Under the pieces are notes generated by a model. That model saw nothing but the letters and a program-made list of their open reading frames with translations. It did no database searches and was not told where the DNA came from. From Pseudoalteromonas sp. 0303 (GTDB lineage: Bacteria > Pseudomonadota > Gammaproteobacteria > Enterobacterales > Alteromonadaceae), in the NCBI RefSeq assembly GCF_013349995.1, contig NZ_JABVXF010000006.1, positions 101,967-165,966 of the forward strand: DNA of 64,000 nt, in the 5' to 3' direction. Made by a program: the position numbers and the translations under genes. Positions 9,431 through 18,400 of the stretch are shown here, piece by piece (position 1 is the first letter of the stretch; each line of letters starts with the position of its first letter).

Positions 9431-11473
9431 TTAGATTGCTTTAAATCGAATCGCTGTGCCGCCGCTGGTGGCAAGCTTTAACGTTAGCTTATCATCAGCA
9501 GTCACTATGCGTTTTTCTACTTTTAAGTCGTAAGGGTTATTTACCCATTCAGCTTTGTCACCGTCACGGTAGATTTGCGCTTCAAACTTTTTACCTTTAT
9601 CTAAGAAGTCTAACTTCACTTCTAAAGTGCGAGCTTTTTCGTCTGTAACTGCACCTAGATACCAGTCGTTACCTGAGTATTGATCACGCTTGCGTTCTTT
9701 ACGCGCAAATACAACGAAATCGCCAACTTCACCTTGTAGTGCAATACTTTGTTGCCAATCAGTTGGTACATCCTGAATAAACTGGAATGCATCTGGCTTC
9801 GCTAAATAATTACGTGGTAAATCTGCGGCCATTTGAATAGGGCTGTACATTACAACATATAGCGCTAATTGCTTCGCTAGGGTCGTTTGTGGGCGGTTGG
9901 TATCAGCACCTAAACCGTTAAAGCCCATATCAAAAATACCTGGAGTAAAGTCCATTGGGCCTGCAAGCATACGGGTGAAAGCTAGCATTGGAATGTGCTC
10001 TGGTGGGTTCGGCGGTGTACCCCATGCGTTAAACTCTTGACCACGGGCACCTTCACGAGCAATCCAGTTCGGGTATGTACGACGTAGGCCGGTATCTTTC
10101 ACAGGCTCATGCGTGTTGATACTAATTTTATGTTTTGCAGCAAGTTTTACGTTGTGTAGGTATTCATTAACCATGAACTGACCATCGTGCCACTCTTTGC
10201 GTACAATACCGTTTTCATCGATGCGCTTGATGTTACCACCGTCAGCGACATAACCTGTTTTAACTTGGCTTACATTTGATTTTTCGTATAACGCAAATGC
10301 ATCTTCCATTTGGTTACGGTAGTTGGTCACGTTGCCCGATGTTTCGTGGTGACCAATTAATTGTACGCCTTTTTCTTTGCCGTAACGTGTCAGCTCTTCA
10401 ATATCAAAGTCGTCGTAAGGTTGTGTGAAGCTAAATACGTCACCGTTATAAAACCAGTCGCCATCCCAGCCAATATTCCAGCCTTCGACTAGCACGCCAT
10501 CGAAGCCATATTTAGCAGCGAAGTCCATGTAATATTTAGTGTTTGCAGTGGTTGCACCATGAATTTTACCGCTACCCCAAGAATTTTCTTTGATGTGCAT
10601 ACCCCACCAAATACCTACGTATTTACCCGGTTTAACCCAAGATACATCACCCAGTTTATTTGGTTCGTTTAAGTTTAAGATGATATCTGAGTTGATTAAA
10701 TCAACGGCTTCATCACCAATTTGAATTGTACGCCAAGGAGTATTAAATGCGCCTTGTTTTTTGACCGCTACACCGTCTGACCAAGGTGTTAAATCGGCTT
10801 GGAAGGTACCATCACGACGTTGATTTAAAACCATGCCTGCATAATCAACAAGGGCAGCTTCGTGAATACTGATATGCACACCCTCTTTATTTTTTATAGT
10901 AAATGGTGTGTGCACAAGTGCCGCTTTATGAAGTGGGGTGGTGTTATAAACATATTCATAACGGTTCCAACCACGAGCGGGGATCCACCAAGCTGTTGCA
11001 TCTGATGAATCTGTAATAGCAAACTCTGTAAGCTCTTTAGTGATTTCTACATCATCATAACCAGCTTGTTTTGGTAATTCGTATCGAAAGCCGACACCAT
11101 CATTAAAAGCACGAAAACGTACCGTAAACGTGCCACCTTGTGGTTGTGGCTTTTTAAAGGTAACAGCGACTTCGTTATGGTTATCAACTACCGTTTGGCG
11201 TTCACCCCAAGGTTGCTCCCAGCTGCTTTTTACCGAATCAGTGGTTTGGCTGCTAATTTTATAACCTTCACTCATTGCTGGTTGTTGTTTAAAAACAAGG
11301 CCTAACGAAGAGTTAGCAATGACTTGTTTACCGGCAAAGCTGATTTCGTAGCTAGGTGTGTGTTGCTCATCTGAGATAGTTACTTTGATCTGCCCATCAG
11401 GTGAACTGACGGTTGTGGTTTGTGCTAGGCAAGTACCTGAAAAGGCTGCTAACATTAAGGCAGTTAATCGCAT
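9431..11473 (-). CDS. Glycoside hydrolase family 97 alpha-glucosidase (SusB-like)
   Basis: Probable periplasmic alpha-glucosidase cleaving malto-oligosaccharides. The 680-aa protein has a signal peptide (RLTALMLAAFSGTCLA), a GH97 N-terminal beta-domain, the barrel (WWGMHIKENSW, GFDGVLVEGWN near 324-333) and a C-terminal beta-domain. Glu456 (THEP) and Glu480 (RGQEFNAW) are 24 residues apart, the same spacing as the catalytic Glu508 and Glu532 of Bacteroides SusB, so it should belong to the inverting alpha-glucosidase branch and not the retaining galactosidase branch. Single gene, convergent with accC. Its promoter carries the same 14-bp motif as the TonB receptor/pullulanase operon about 14 kb away. 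Confidence 0.93.
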   Translation of the reverse strand: MRLTALMLAAFSGTCLAQTTTVSSPDGQIKVTISDEQHTPSYEISFAGKQVIANSSLGLVFKQQPAMSEGYKISSQTTDSVKSSWEQPWGERQTVVDNHNEVAVTFKKPQPQGGTFTVRFRAFNDGVGFRYELPKQAGYDDVEITKELTEFAITDSSDATAWWIPARGWNRYEYVYNTTPLHKAALVHTPFTIKNKEGVHISIHEAALVDYAGMVLNQRRDGTFQADLTPWSDGVAVKKQGAFNTPWRTIQIGDEAVDLINSDIILNLNEPNKLGDVSWVKPGKYVGIWWGMHIKENSWGSGKIHGATTANTKYYMDFAAKYGFDGVLVEGWNIGWDGDWFYNGDVFSFTQPYDDFDIEELTRYGKEKGVQLIGHHETSGNVTNYRNQMEDAFALYEKSNVSQVKTGYVADGGNIKRIDENGIVRKEWHDGQFMVNEYLHNVKLAAKHKISINTHEPVKDTGLRRTYPNWIAREGARGQEFNAWGTPPNPPEHIPMLAFTRMLAGPMDFTPGIFDMGFNGLGADTNRPQTTLAKQLALYVVMYSPIQMAADLPRNYLAKPDAFQFIQDVPTDWQQSIALQGEVGDFVVFARKERKRDQYSGNDWYLGAVTDEKARTLEVKLDFLDKGKKFEAQIYRDGDKAEWVNNPYDLKVEKRIVTADDKLTLKLATSGGTAIRFKAI

Positions 11474-11553
11474 TGTTGTTCCTTGGCGGCTTATGGTTAT
11501 GGATTGTTGTCATGTATTCACATATATCCTTAAAGCATAAAGTGACTTGCTGG

Positions 11554-11583
11554 TTAATACGAGAGATCTGCATACGTATTCAA
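11554..11583 (-). promoter_or_regulatory. Promoter and putative operator of the GH97 gene
   Basis: Minus-strand TTGAAT (11583-11578), 18-nt spacer, TATTAA (11559-11554). The near-palindrome TGCATACGTATTCA (plus strand, 11569-11582) overlaps the -35 element and is centred about 100 bp before the start codon. The identical 14-mer occurs upstream of the TonB receptor at 25570-25583. The symmetric core with central CG resembles LacI-family operators; the regulator is not in the window. Confidence 0.6.
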
Positions 11584-11632
11584 CAAAGTGAGTGCTGTGA
11601 TATCAGGCCTTATACTAAAAAAGGTTTAAAAA

Positions 11633-11873
11633 ATGATAAGAATAACCCTCTTGCTACTACTATTGTTTAGTCAATGATGATTGGCAATTTGATCCTAACC
11701 AAAGTCGTGGAGAAGCTTTAACCGCAAGTTGGCGTTATCAACTGTCGACCAAGTGGCAAGTAGGTGCTGAATATTCAGTTCTGAGCAGTGACGCTCAAAA
11801 TAGACCCGGTATGGGATTTAATGAGCATAACTCGCAGCAGCAATTGCAACTTTCAGCGAGTTGGCACTTTTAA
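11633..11873 (+). pseudogene. Remnant of an outer-membrane beta-barrel protein gene
   Basis: An ATG at 11633 begins a perfect signal-peptide start (MIRITLLLLLLFSQ) that stops at 11677. In another frame, from about 11670, an open stretch encodes 66-67 residues with alternating barrel-type strands (EALTASWRYQLSTKW, QQQLQLSASWHF) and ends with the terminal Phe typical of outer-membrane proteins, before a TAA at 11871. The simplest reading is that the middle of a porin-like gene was deleted, leaving both ends. No start codon or ribosome site supports expression of the C-terminal part. The rest of the gap 11474-11947 holds the GH97 promoter and the chemoreceptor leader. Confidence 0.6.
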
Positions 11874-11947
11874 TTTCATACACTTTTTCAGTTTTTCTAC
11901 TAACATTCTAATGAACGTGCTGATTAGAATTTAAATTAGGATAATGT

Positions 11948-13549
11948 ATGAAGTTACAAAGCATTCGCGTCAAAAGTTCTTTGCCTATTGTACTGCTCGG
12001 CATTGCTATCGTCATTTTAATTGCTGGCTATACCTATCTAATTAACCTTCAAAAAGAAGCGATTGATGCACAATCAGAACGCTTCTTAAATGCGGTCTCT
12101 GTGGTTGTTAATGCTGACCGAGACCTATACCAAGCTAAAGTCGCAGAGCTGCACCTGGTTACCCAAATGAAAGGGGATAAAGGCCAACTTACTGACCATC
12201 AAGAAAATGCCGAACAGGTTAAAGACCGTTTCAAGCAATATTTATCTTATATGTCGCCATACTCTGAGGTGACTGGTCAGTTTCGTAACTTTGATAGCGC
12301 ATTTGACGCTTGGTATGCAGCATCAACAGCTCATATTAATAACCCAGCAAATGCTTCACAAAAGCAAGCGTCTGAGCAAAGCTTTTCAGCACTACGTGAT
12401 ATTTTAGATAAAGCCGGAGAAGCTGCAGACAAAACCTCTCAAGCAGAGACAGAAAAGCTGATGGATAAAGTAATAGGCTTTAAAGTGATGCTTATGGTGA
12501 TGATTGCTGTGGTTTTAGCTGTTGCTGGTTGGTTTAGTTATTTTGTGCCGCGCCAGCTTACAAAACAAATTAACTTTGTCACAGAGCGGATTAACGAGAT
12601 AGCCTCTGGAGATGGTGATTTAACAGGTCGTATCAATGTTAAAACGCAAGATGAGTTTGCCGAGTTAGCAACTGCATTTAATCGCTTTTTAGATAATCTG
12701 CAGCAGTTAATCAAAGATATTTTAGAGCAAGCGAAAGAGCTACATAATCTAGGCAACGATTTAGATAACTTTGCAAATCAAAACCATCAAGTTAACCAAA
12801 AGCTTAGCCAAGCTTCTGAGTCGATAGTCAGTGCTGTACATGAAATGAGTGTAGCAAGTCGCGAAGTAGCTAATGTGGCGCAAAACTCATCTCACGAAGC
12901 CGATAATTCGCAGCAGCTAGCTAAACAAGGTTTAGCTGCGGTTGATAATTCAAGCCGTAAAATTATTGCGCTATCAGACAACATGGAGCATGCCAGCCAG
13001 CGTTCAACTGAGTTGCAACAAAGCTCAGACAACATTGCTAAAGTGCTTGAAGTTATTCGTGCTATTGCCGAGCAAACTAACCTACTTGCACTGAATGCAG
13101 CAATTGAAGCGGCCCGCGCCGGAGAACAAGGGCGAGGCTTTGCGGTAGTAGCTGATGAGGTTCGTACCCTTGCAACTCGCACGCAAGAGAGTACTAATGA
13201 TATTCAAACTATGGTGGAGCAGTTTGCAACTAGCGTTGAGCAGTCACTGCAAGCTATTAACAGTGGTAAGCGCTATGCCGATGAAGCGGTTGAGTCATTC
13301 ACACAAACCAATGATGTGCTTAACTCAATGCAAGAGTCATCAGTTAAGGTAAATGATATGGCGATGCAGACAGCGCAAGCGACTGAAGAGCAAACTGCTG
13401 TAGCAGATGAAATTAGTCAAAATTTATCAGACCTAAATGATCAAACCCAACAAGGGGGCGGCTTAGCAAGTTCAACACAAGAAGTGGCTAATCGTATGAA
13501 CCAACTCACTGATGAGCTCAATCATTTAGTGAATCGATTTAAAGTCTAA
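11948..13549 (+). CDS. Methyl-accepting chemotaxis protein
   Basis: Transmembrane chemoreceptor feeding CheA/CheW. Of the 533 residues, the first hydrophobic segment is at about 13-32, then a mostly helical periplasmic domain of about 150 residues (four-helix-bundle type), a second membrane segment near 178-200, HAMP ([24 protein letters not shown] and following) and the long signalling coiled coil with the invariant tip [34 protein letters not shown]. No C-terminal pentapeptide for CheR/CheB tethering is seen (ends HLVNRFKV). Ligand cannot be told from the sequence. A single-gene unit ending at a strong bidirectional terminator. Confidence 0.95.
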   Translation: MKLQSIRVKSSLPIVLLGIAIVILIAGYTYLINLQKEAIDAQSERFLNAVSVVVNADRDLYQAKVAELHLVTQMKGDKGQLTDHQENAEQVKDRFKQYLSYMSPYSEVTGQFRNFDSAFDAWYAASTAHINNPANASQKQASEQSFSALRDILDKAGEAADKTSQAETEKLMDKVIGFKVMLMVMIAVVLAVAGWFSYFVPRQLTKQINFVTERINEIASGDGDLTGRINVKTQDEFAELATAFNRFLDNLQQLIKDILEQAKELHNLGNDLDNFANQNHQVNQKLSQASESIVSAVHEMSVASREVANVAQNSSHEADNSQQLAKQGLAAVDNSSRKIIALSDNMEHASQRSTELQQSSDNIAKVLEVIRAIAEQTNLLALNAAIEAARAGEQGRGFAVVADEVRTLATRTQESTNDIQTMVEQFATSVEQSLQAINSGKRYADEAVESFTQTNDVLNSMQESSVKVNDMAMQTAQATEEQTAVADEISQNLSDLNDQTQQGGGLASSTQEVANRMNQLTDELNHLVNRFKV

Positions 13550-13561
13550 TCATAAGCCAAC

Positions 13562-13588
13562 AAAAAAGGGCTCAATGAGCCCTTTTTT
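13562..13588. terminator. Bidirectional terminator between the MCP gene and speE
   Basis: GGGCTC AAT GAGCCC flanked by AAAAAA and TTTTTT; placed between the convergent chemoreceptor and spermidine synthase genes. Confidence 0.92.
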
Positions 13589-13605
13589 ACATCTTACTAA
13601 AACGC

Positions 13606-14469
13606 TTACTTTTTCTCAAAAGCACGTTTCATATAATTTGGTGTCGCTAATGCGCCGTGGTGAATACCTGCATTATAGTACTCTGTGCTTTGCGCCAGTG
13701 TATTTGCATCATCTTCACGAAACCCTGCGAATGCTTCTGACTTACGAGCAAGGGTTACTGACCATAAACCGCTTGGGTAAATTGGCTGTGGGAAAGGCAG
13801 CGTTTGTAGGTCAACAAAACCTACTTCTGTCATTGCATCACGCATTTCTACTAATAGTGGCATATGCATAAGTGGGGATTCACTTTGCTGAATCAAGATG
13901 CCACCCGGACGAAGTGCAGTTAAACAGCTAGTATAGAAAGCGTGGTTGAATAAGCCTTCGCCCGGACCAACTGGATCTGTTCCATCAACAATTACTACAT
14001 CGATTGATTCTGGCGCCGCTTCACGCATGTACTTGATGCCGTCGTCAAACATCACTGTTGCGCGAGGATCTTGGTTTGATTCACACAGCTCAGGGAAGTA
14101 TTTAAGTGACATTTGTGTCACGACTTCGTCGATATCAATTTGCGTTACGCTCTCAACACCTGGGTGTTTTAAAACTTCGCGTAAAGTACCGCAGTCACCA
14201 CCACCAATGATCACCACATTTTTTGGATTTGGGTGTGCAAGCAATGCCGGATGGCTGATCATCTCGTGATAAAAAAAGTTTTCACGGCTACTTACCATAG
14301 TACAACCGTCAATAATCATCAGATTACCGAAGTCAGTTGTTTCGTACATTTCTACTTTTTGAAATGGCGATTGCTGTTCATCAAGCTTTTTAGTAATGCG
14401 TAATGAAAAGGCACTACCATCACGGTCACTAATTTCAGTGAACCAGTTGTTTTGATCTAAATTAGCCAT
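13606..14469 (-). CDS. speE: Spermidine synthase
   Basis: Transfers an aminopropyl group from decarboxylated S-adenosylmethionine to putrescine. I chose the ATG at 14469 (287 aa, MANLDQNNWFTE) because an upstream extension would need a TTG start at 14511 and lacks family similarity. Recognisable are YETTDFGNLMIIDGCTM, the Rossmann motif IIGGGDCGTLREVLKH, and VVIVDGTDPVGPGEGLF with the catalytic Asp region. Divergent from speA, so the shared region 14470-14667 probably contains both promoters. No speD or speB is in the window, so the source of decarboxylated SAM and putrescine is not shown here. Confidence 0.96.
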   Translation of the reverse strand: MANLDQNNWFTEISDRDGSAFSLRITKKLDEQQSPFQKVEMYETTDFGNLMIIDGCTMVSSRENFFYHEMISHPALLAHPNPKNVVIIGGGDCGTLREVLKHPGVESVTQIDIDEVVTQMSLKYFPELCESNQDPRATVMFDDGIKYMREAAPESIDVVIVDGTDPVGPGEGLFNHAFYTSCLTALRPGGILIQQSESPLMHMPLLVEMRDAMTEVGFVDLQTLPFPQPIYPSGLWSVTLARKSEAFAGFREDDANTLAQSTEYYNAGIHHGALATPNYMKRAFEKK

Positions 14470-14667
14470 CTTGCTTATACACTTTTGGTTAATGGTAAAA
14501 AAGGGGGGCAATTTTGCCAGTGCTTGACCAATTGCTCAATCAAATTTTAATCAGTATAGCGAATATTTTTTATCACTTTGGCATATAGCGCAATTTTTGT
14601 TAGCGTGGTCAGCCCTAGCGTATTAAAATGTGCGTTTATATTTAATGAAATTACAGAAGACATTGCC

Positions 14668-16548
14668 ATGACTTGGGGTTTAGACAAAGCACGCGATACA
14701 TACAATGTTGCTCATTGGAGTGACGGTTACTTTGACATTAACGCACAAGGTGAGCTGGTGGCTTACCCTGATGGCGATCAAACAAAAGCTGCGGTGTCTT
14801 TATCTGAACTAACCGAGCAATTCAAAAAGCAAGGTCTTACTTTACCTGTACTAGTACGCTTTACCGACATTTTACAAAATCGTGTTGATACCCTAACGAG
14901 TGCTTTTACCAAAGCCTGTAATGCCCGTGAATACCAAGGTAGTTATACCTGTGTTTACCCAATCAAGGTTAACCAGCAGCGCTCAGTGGTCAGTAAACTA
15001 CTTGCCCATCCAAGTGGTTTAGTAGGCCTTGAAGCCGGCTCAAAGCCTGAACTTATGGCGATTTTAGGTGTAGCACAAGAGCCAATTACCATTGTTTGTA
15101 ATGGTTACAAAGACAGTGAGTTTTTACGTTTAGCCTGTATCGGTCAAGGCATGGGCCATAAAGTTCATATTGTTGTAGAAAAACTATCTGAACTAACCAC
15201 CTTATTGGCTGAAATAGATGACTTAGGTATTGAGCCATCAATCGGTATTCGCATTCGCTTAAACTCGGTAGGTAAAGGTAAATGGCAAAACACCGGTGGT
15301 GAAAAAGGCAAATTTGGCTTAACTGCTGGCCAAGTACTTTCTGCAGTTGAGCTACTTAAGTCGCGTAATAAACTTCATTTAATGCAACTAGTGCATTTTC
15401 ATATTGGCTCACAAATAGCCAATATCCGTGATATTCATCGAGCACTGCGTGAATGTGCTCGCCATTTTGCAGAGTTAACGCAGTTAGGCGTGCCACTTAA
15501 TACAGTTGATGTCGGTGGCGGTTTAGGTGTTGATTACGAAGGCTCTGGTTCACGTAGTTCGTGTTCAATGAACTACAGTGTTGATGAATATGCACGTAAT
15601 GTAGTGAATGCATTTGCTGAAGTATGCCAACAACATGATCTTAAACACCCTGCGATTATTACTGAATCAGGCCGTGCGTTAACAGCGCACCACGCAGTAT
15701 TAATTACAGATGTTATTGATGTTGAGCGTGCACCTAACCATGCGAATCCAACGGCGCCTGAGGCAGACAGCGTATTAGTGCTCGATGAAATGTGGCAGTG
15801 CTTACAGCGTTTAACGCCGCGTATGGCACTAGAAATTTATCATGATGCAATGCATCTATTTAGTGAAGCCCATGACCAATATGTGCATGGCCTACTCACT
15901 ATGCTTGAATGGGCAAAGCTTGAGCAGCTGTATTTCACCATTTTACACCGTGTTCGTGCATCCCTCAGCGAAAATGCCCGTGCCCACCGTGAAGTGTTAG
16001 ATGATTTAAACGAAAAGCTGGCCGATAAGCTATTCGTTAATTTCTCATTATTCCAATCACTGCCTGATGTCTGGGGTATTCAGCAGTTATTCCCTGTGAT
16101 GCCTGTTGAAAACCTTCATCAGCCATTAACGCAGCGCGCTATTATTCAAGACATTACTTGTGACTCTGATGGACAAATTCGTAACTATGTTGAAGGTACA
16201 GGTATTGAGAGTAGTTTACCTATTCCTGAGTACAAGCAAGGTCAGCAATACCACATTGCCATGTTCTTAGTGGGCGCGTATCAAGAAATTTTAGGTGATT
16301 TACATAACCTGTTCGGCGACACAGATTCAGTGCATGTTGAGCTTACTGAAGCGGGTTATCAGCTGACTAACGCAATTAAAGGTGACAGCGTTAAGGACGT
16401 ATTAAAGTTTGTTGATTATGATAGCGACATTCTTGCTGAAAACTTTGCAAAACGGGTTAACTCACTGGCAATTGATGAGCAATCTAAGGCACAATATTTG
16501 TCAGAACTAAATGCAGGCCTTGCTGGCTATACGTATTTTGAAGATTAA
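14668..16548 (+). CDS. speA: Biosynthetic arginine decarboxylase
   Basis: PLP enzyme converting arginine to agmatine, first step of one putrescine route. The start at 14668 (MTWGLDKARDTYNVAHWSDG, 626 aa) follows AGAAGA and matches the family N-terminus; the 30 codons before it need a TTG start and were left out. Visible features: CVYPIKVNQQRSVV with the PLP lysine, the glycine-rich phosphate loop DVGGGLGVDYEGSGSR, and LDEMWQCLQRLTPRMALEIYHDA in the SpeA-specific part. Paired head to head with speE, consistent with a polyamine role. Confidence 0.97.
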   Translation: MTWGLDKARDTYNVAHWSDGYFDINAQGELVAYPDGDQTKAAVSLSELTEQFKKQGLTLPVLVRFTDILQNRVDTLTSAFTKACNAREYQGSYTCVYPIKVNQQRSVVSKLLAHPSGLVGLEAGSKPELMAILGVAQEPITIVCNGYKDSEFLRLACIGQGMGHKVHIVVEKLSELTTLLAEIDDLGIEPSIGIRIRLNSVGKGKWQNTGGEKGKFGLTAGQVLSAVELLKSRNKLHLMQLVHFHIGSQIANIRDIHRALRECARHFAELTQLGVPLNTVDVGGGLGVDYEGSGSRSSCSMNYSVDEYARNVVNAFAEVCQQHDLKHPAIITESGRALTAHHAVLITDVIDVERAPNHANPTAPEADSVLVLDEMWQCLQRLTPRMALEIYHDAMHLFSEAHDQYVHGLLTMLEWAKLEQLYFTILHRVRASLSENARAHREVLDDLNEKLADKLFVNFSLFQSLPDVWGIQQLFPVMPVENLHQPLTQRAIIQDITCDSDGQIRNYVEGTGIESSLPIPEYKQGQQYHIAMFLVGAYQEILGDLHNLFGDTDSVHVELTEAGYQLTNAIKGDSVKDVLKFVDYDSDILAENFAKRVNSLAIDEQSKAQYLSELNAGLAGYTYFED

Positions 16549-16569
16549 GCATTAAAGGAATAAGTAGTA

Positions 16570-17448
16570 ATGTCCATGATCCGTTGTGTGTTCAGTTTTA
16601 TATTTTACACCCTCAATACACTTTTTTGGTTTGTGCCCATCTTTATTTGTGGCGTGATTAAACTGATCCCAATTAAGCCTCTACAAAAAGCAATGAGTTG
16701 GATAGCTAAGCAATGCGCCACTATGTGGGTGAGTTGCAACAGCATCAATCAAAACATATTTGCTTCATATAAGCTAAACGTGACAGGTCTTGAGCAACTA
16801 AAAGCGAAAGACTGGTACTTGGTGATCGCAAATCATCAAAGCTGGGTAGATATCGTTGTAATGCAACGCGTGTTTAATCGCCGCATACCGTTTTTAAACT
16901 TTTTCTTGAAAAAAGAGCTAATCTACGTTCCTTTTTTAGGCCTTGCTTGGTGGGCATTGGATTTCCCATTTATGACTCGCACGAGTAAAGCTCAGTTAAA
17001 GAAAAACCCTAAATTGCGTGGTAAAGACTTAGAAACCACGCGCAAAGCTTGTGAAAAATTCAAAGAAATGCCAGTAAGTATCGTTAACTTTGTTGAAGGT
17101 ACGCGTTTTACAGAGCAAAAGCACTCGCGTCAAAATAGTCCTTTTGAGCACTTATTAAAGCCAAAAGCGGGTGGTGTTGCGTTTGTTATGCAAGCAATGG
17201 GTGAGCAAATTTCCAAAGTGGTCAATGTCACTATTCATTACCCTGGTGGTATTCCTAGCTTTGTGGACTTTGCCAGTGGTCGTGTAAAAGAAGTCGAAGT
17301 GCGAGTAGAAGTGATGGAAGTAAGCCCTAATTTAATCGGTGATTACACTGGTGATGCTGAGTTTAGAGTTAACTTTCAAGCTGAATTAAACCGCATTTGG
17401 AATGAAAAAAACCAGCAGCTAGCCGAGTTAGAAGCAAAAACGCAGTAG
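16570..17448 (+). CDS. 1-acylglycerol-3-phosphate acyltransferase family protein (first of two)
   Basis: Membrane acyltransferase of the PlsC superfamily, close in style to E. coli YihG, which acylates lysophosphatidic acid. The 292-aa product starts with one or two hydrophobic helices (CVFSFIFYTLNTLFWFVPIFICGVI), then block I NHQSWVD (the HX4D catalytic motif) and block III VEGTRFT. Lies 21 nt after speA. A paralogue follows 28 nt downstream. Substrate chain-length preference cannot be read from sequence. Confidence 0.88.
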   Translation: MSMIRCVFSFIFYTLNTLFWFVPIFICGVIKLIPIKPLQKAMSWIAKQCATMWVSCNSINQNIFASYKLNVTGLEQLKAKDWYLVIANHQSWVDIVVMQRVFNRRIPFLNFFLKKELIYVPFLGLAWWALDFPFMTRTSKAQLKKNPKLRGKDLETTRKACEKFKEMPVSIVNFVEGTRFTEQKHSRQNSPFEHLLKPKAGGVAFVMQAMGEQISKVVNVTIHYPGGIPSFVDFASGRVKEVEVRVEVMEVSPNLIGDYTGDAEFRVNFQAELNRIWNEKNQQLAELEAKTQ

Positions 17449-17476
17449 TATTGCTAACGCAGTCGAGAGCACACAT

Positions 17477-18400
17477 ATGTTAAAGAAATTTTTACCTAAT
17501 TGGTTAACAGGCGTTCTAGTGAGCATTGTCTTGTTTGCTAATGTAATTATCTGGGGCACACTAGTGCTGCTCTTTGGTGTGCTTAAATTAATACTGCCGT
17601 TTAAAGTGGTTAGCGACATTCTTCATGCGGCCTATCGCGGTTGGTGTAAAGGTAACCGTTTAGCTTTGTGGTTAGGTTGCCCCACAATAGATGTTGATAT
17701 TAAAGGCAAAGTCAGTACAAATGGTTGGTACTTACTTATCTCTAATCACATGAGTTGGTTAGACATTGTTGTTCTAAGTGCGATTGATGTTTTACCCGCG
17801 CCAAAGTTCTTTTTAAAAGATGAGCTGAAGTATGTGCCATTCATTGGCACTGGCGCATGGGCTATGGGTATGCCTTTTATGAAGCGGGTGAGCAAAGCGC
17901 AACTGGCAAAAAATCCTAAGCTGAAAGGGCTCGATGTTGAGCGCACTAAGCGTAGTTGCCGCGACTTTCGTAATCACCCGACAACCATTATCAACTTTGT
18001 TGAAGGCACGCGCTTTACAAGTCAAAAGCACAGTAAGCAAAATAGTCCTTTTACTTACCTTTTAAAACCCAAAGCAGGCGGTATAGCATTTGCTCTTGAG
18101 GTGTTAGGTGAGCAATTTGATGCATTATTAAATACCTCGATTATTTATCAGGGCGAGGGCGACCATATTTGCCGTAACCTGATGCGTGGCCGTTTAAACG
18201 TGATTAAAGTTGAAGTGCACGTACAAGCAATTAGCGCAGAGATGATTGGTGATTATCAGCATGACCGTGCATTTAGAACGGCTTTCCAACAACATATTAA
18301 TGAGTTGTGGTTACAAAAAGATGCTCAGCTACTAACTTATCACCAAGCTCAGCAAGCTGAGTACCTTGCTACCATCAATAAGGAGATTGAAGCGCCATGA
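17477..18400 (+). CDS. 1-acylglycerol-3-phosphate acyltransferase family protein (second of two)
   Basis: 307-aa paralogue of the gene just upstream with the same plan: N-terminal hydrophobic segments, NHMSWLD as the HX4D motif, FMKRVSKAQLAKNPKLKG in the middle, VEGTRFTSQKHSKQNSPF as block III, and a longer charged C-terminus. The conserved interior of the two proteins suggests an old tandem duplication that has since diverged at both ends. Its stop overlaps the following channel gene by 4 nt (ATGA), implying coupling. Confidence 0.88.
   Translation: MLKKFLPNWLTGVLVSIVLFANVIIWGTLVLLFGVLKLILPFKVVSDILHAAYRGWCKGNRLALWLGCPTIDVDIKGKVSTNGWYLLISNHMSWLDIVVLSAIDVLPAPKFFLKDELKYVPFIGTGAWAMGMPFMKRVSKAQLAKNPKLKGLDVERTKRSCRDFRNHPTTIINFVEGTRFTSQKHSKQNSPFTYLLKPKAGGIAFALEVLGEQFDALLNTSIIYQGEGDHICRNLMRGRLNVIKVEVHVQAISAEMIGDYQHDRAFRTAFQQHINELWLQKDAQLLTYHQAQQAEYLATINKEIEAP

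Noticed and set aside
14470..14667. N-terminal extensions of speE and speA into the divergent promoter region
   Set aside because: They need TTG starts, have no ribosome site and no family similarity.
16527..16538. ATACGTAT within the speA coding end as another copy of the starch operator
   Set aside because: Only the 8-bp core matches, it is inside a coding region and not before a sugar gene.
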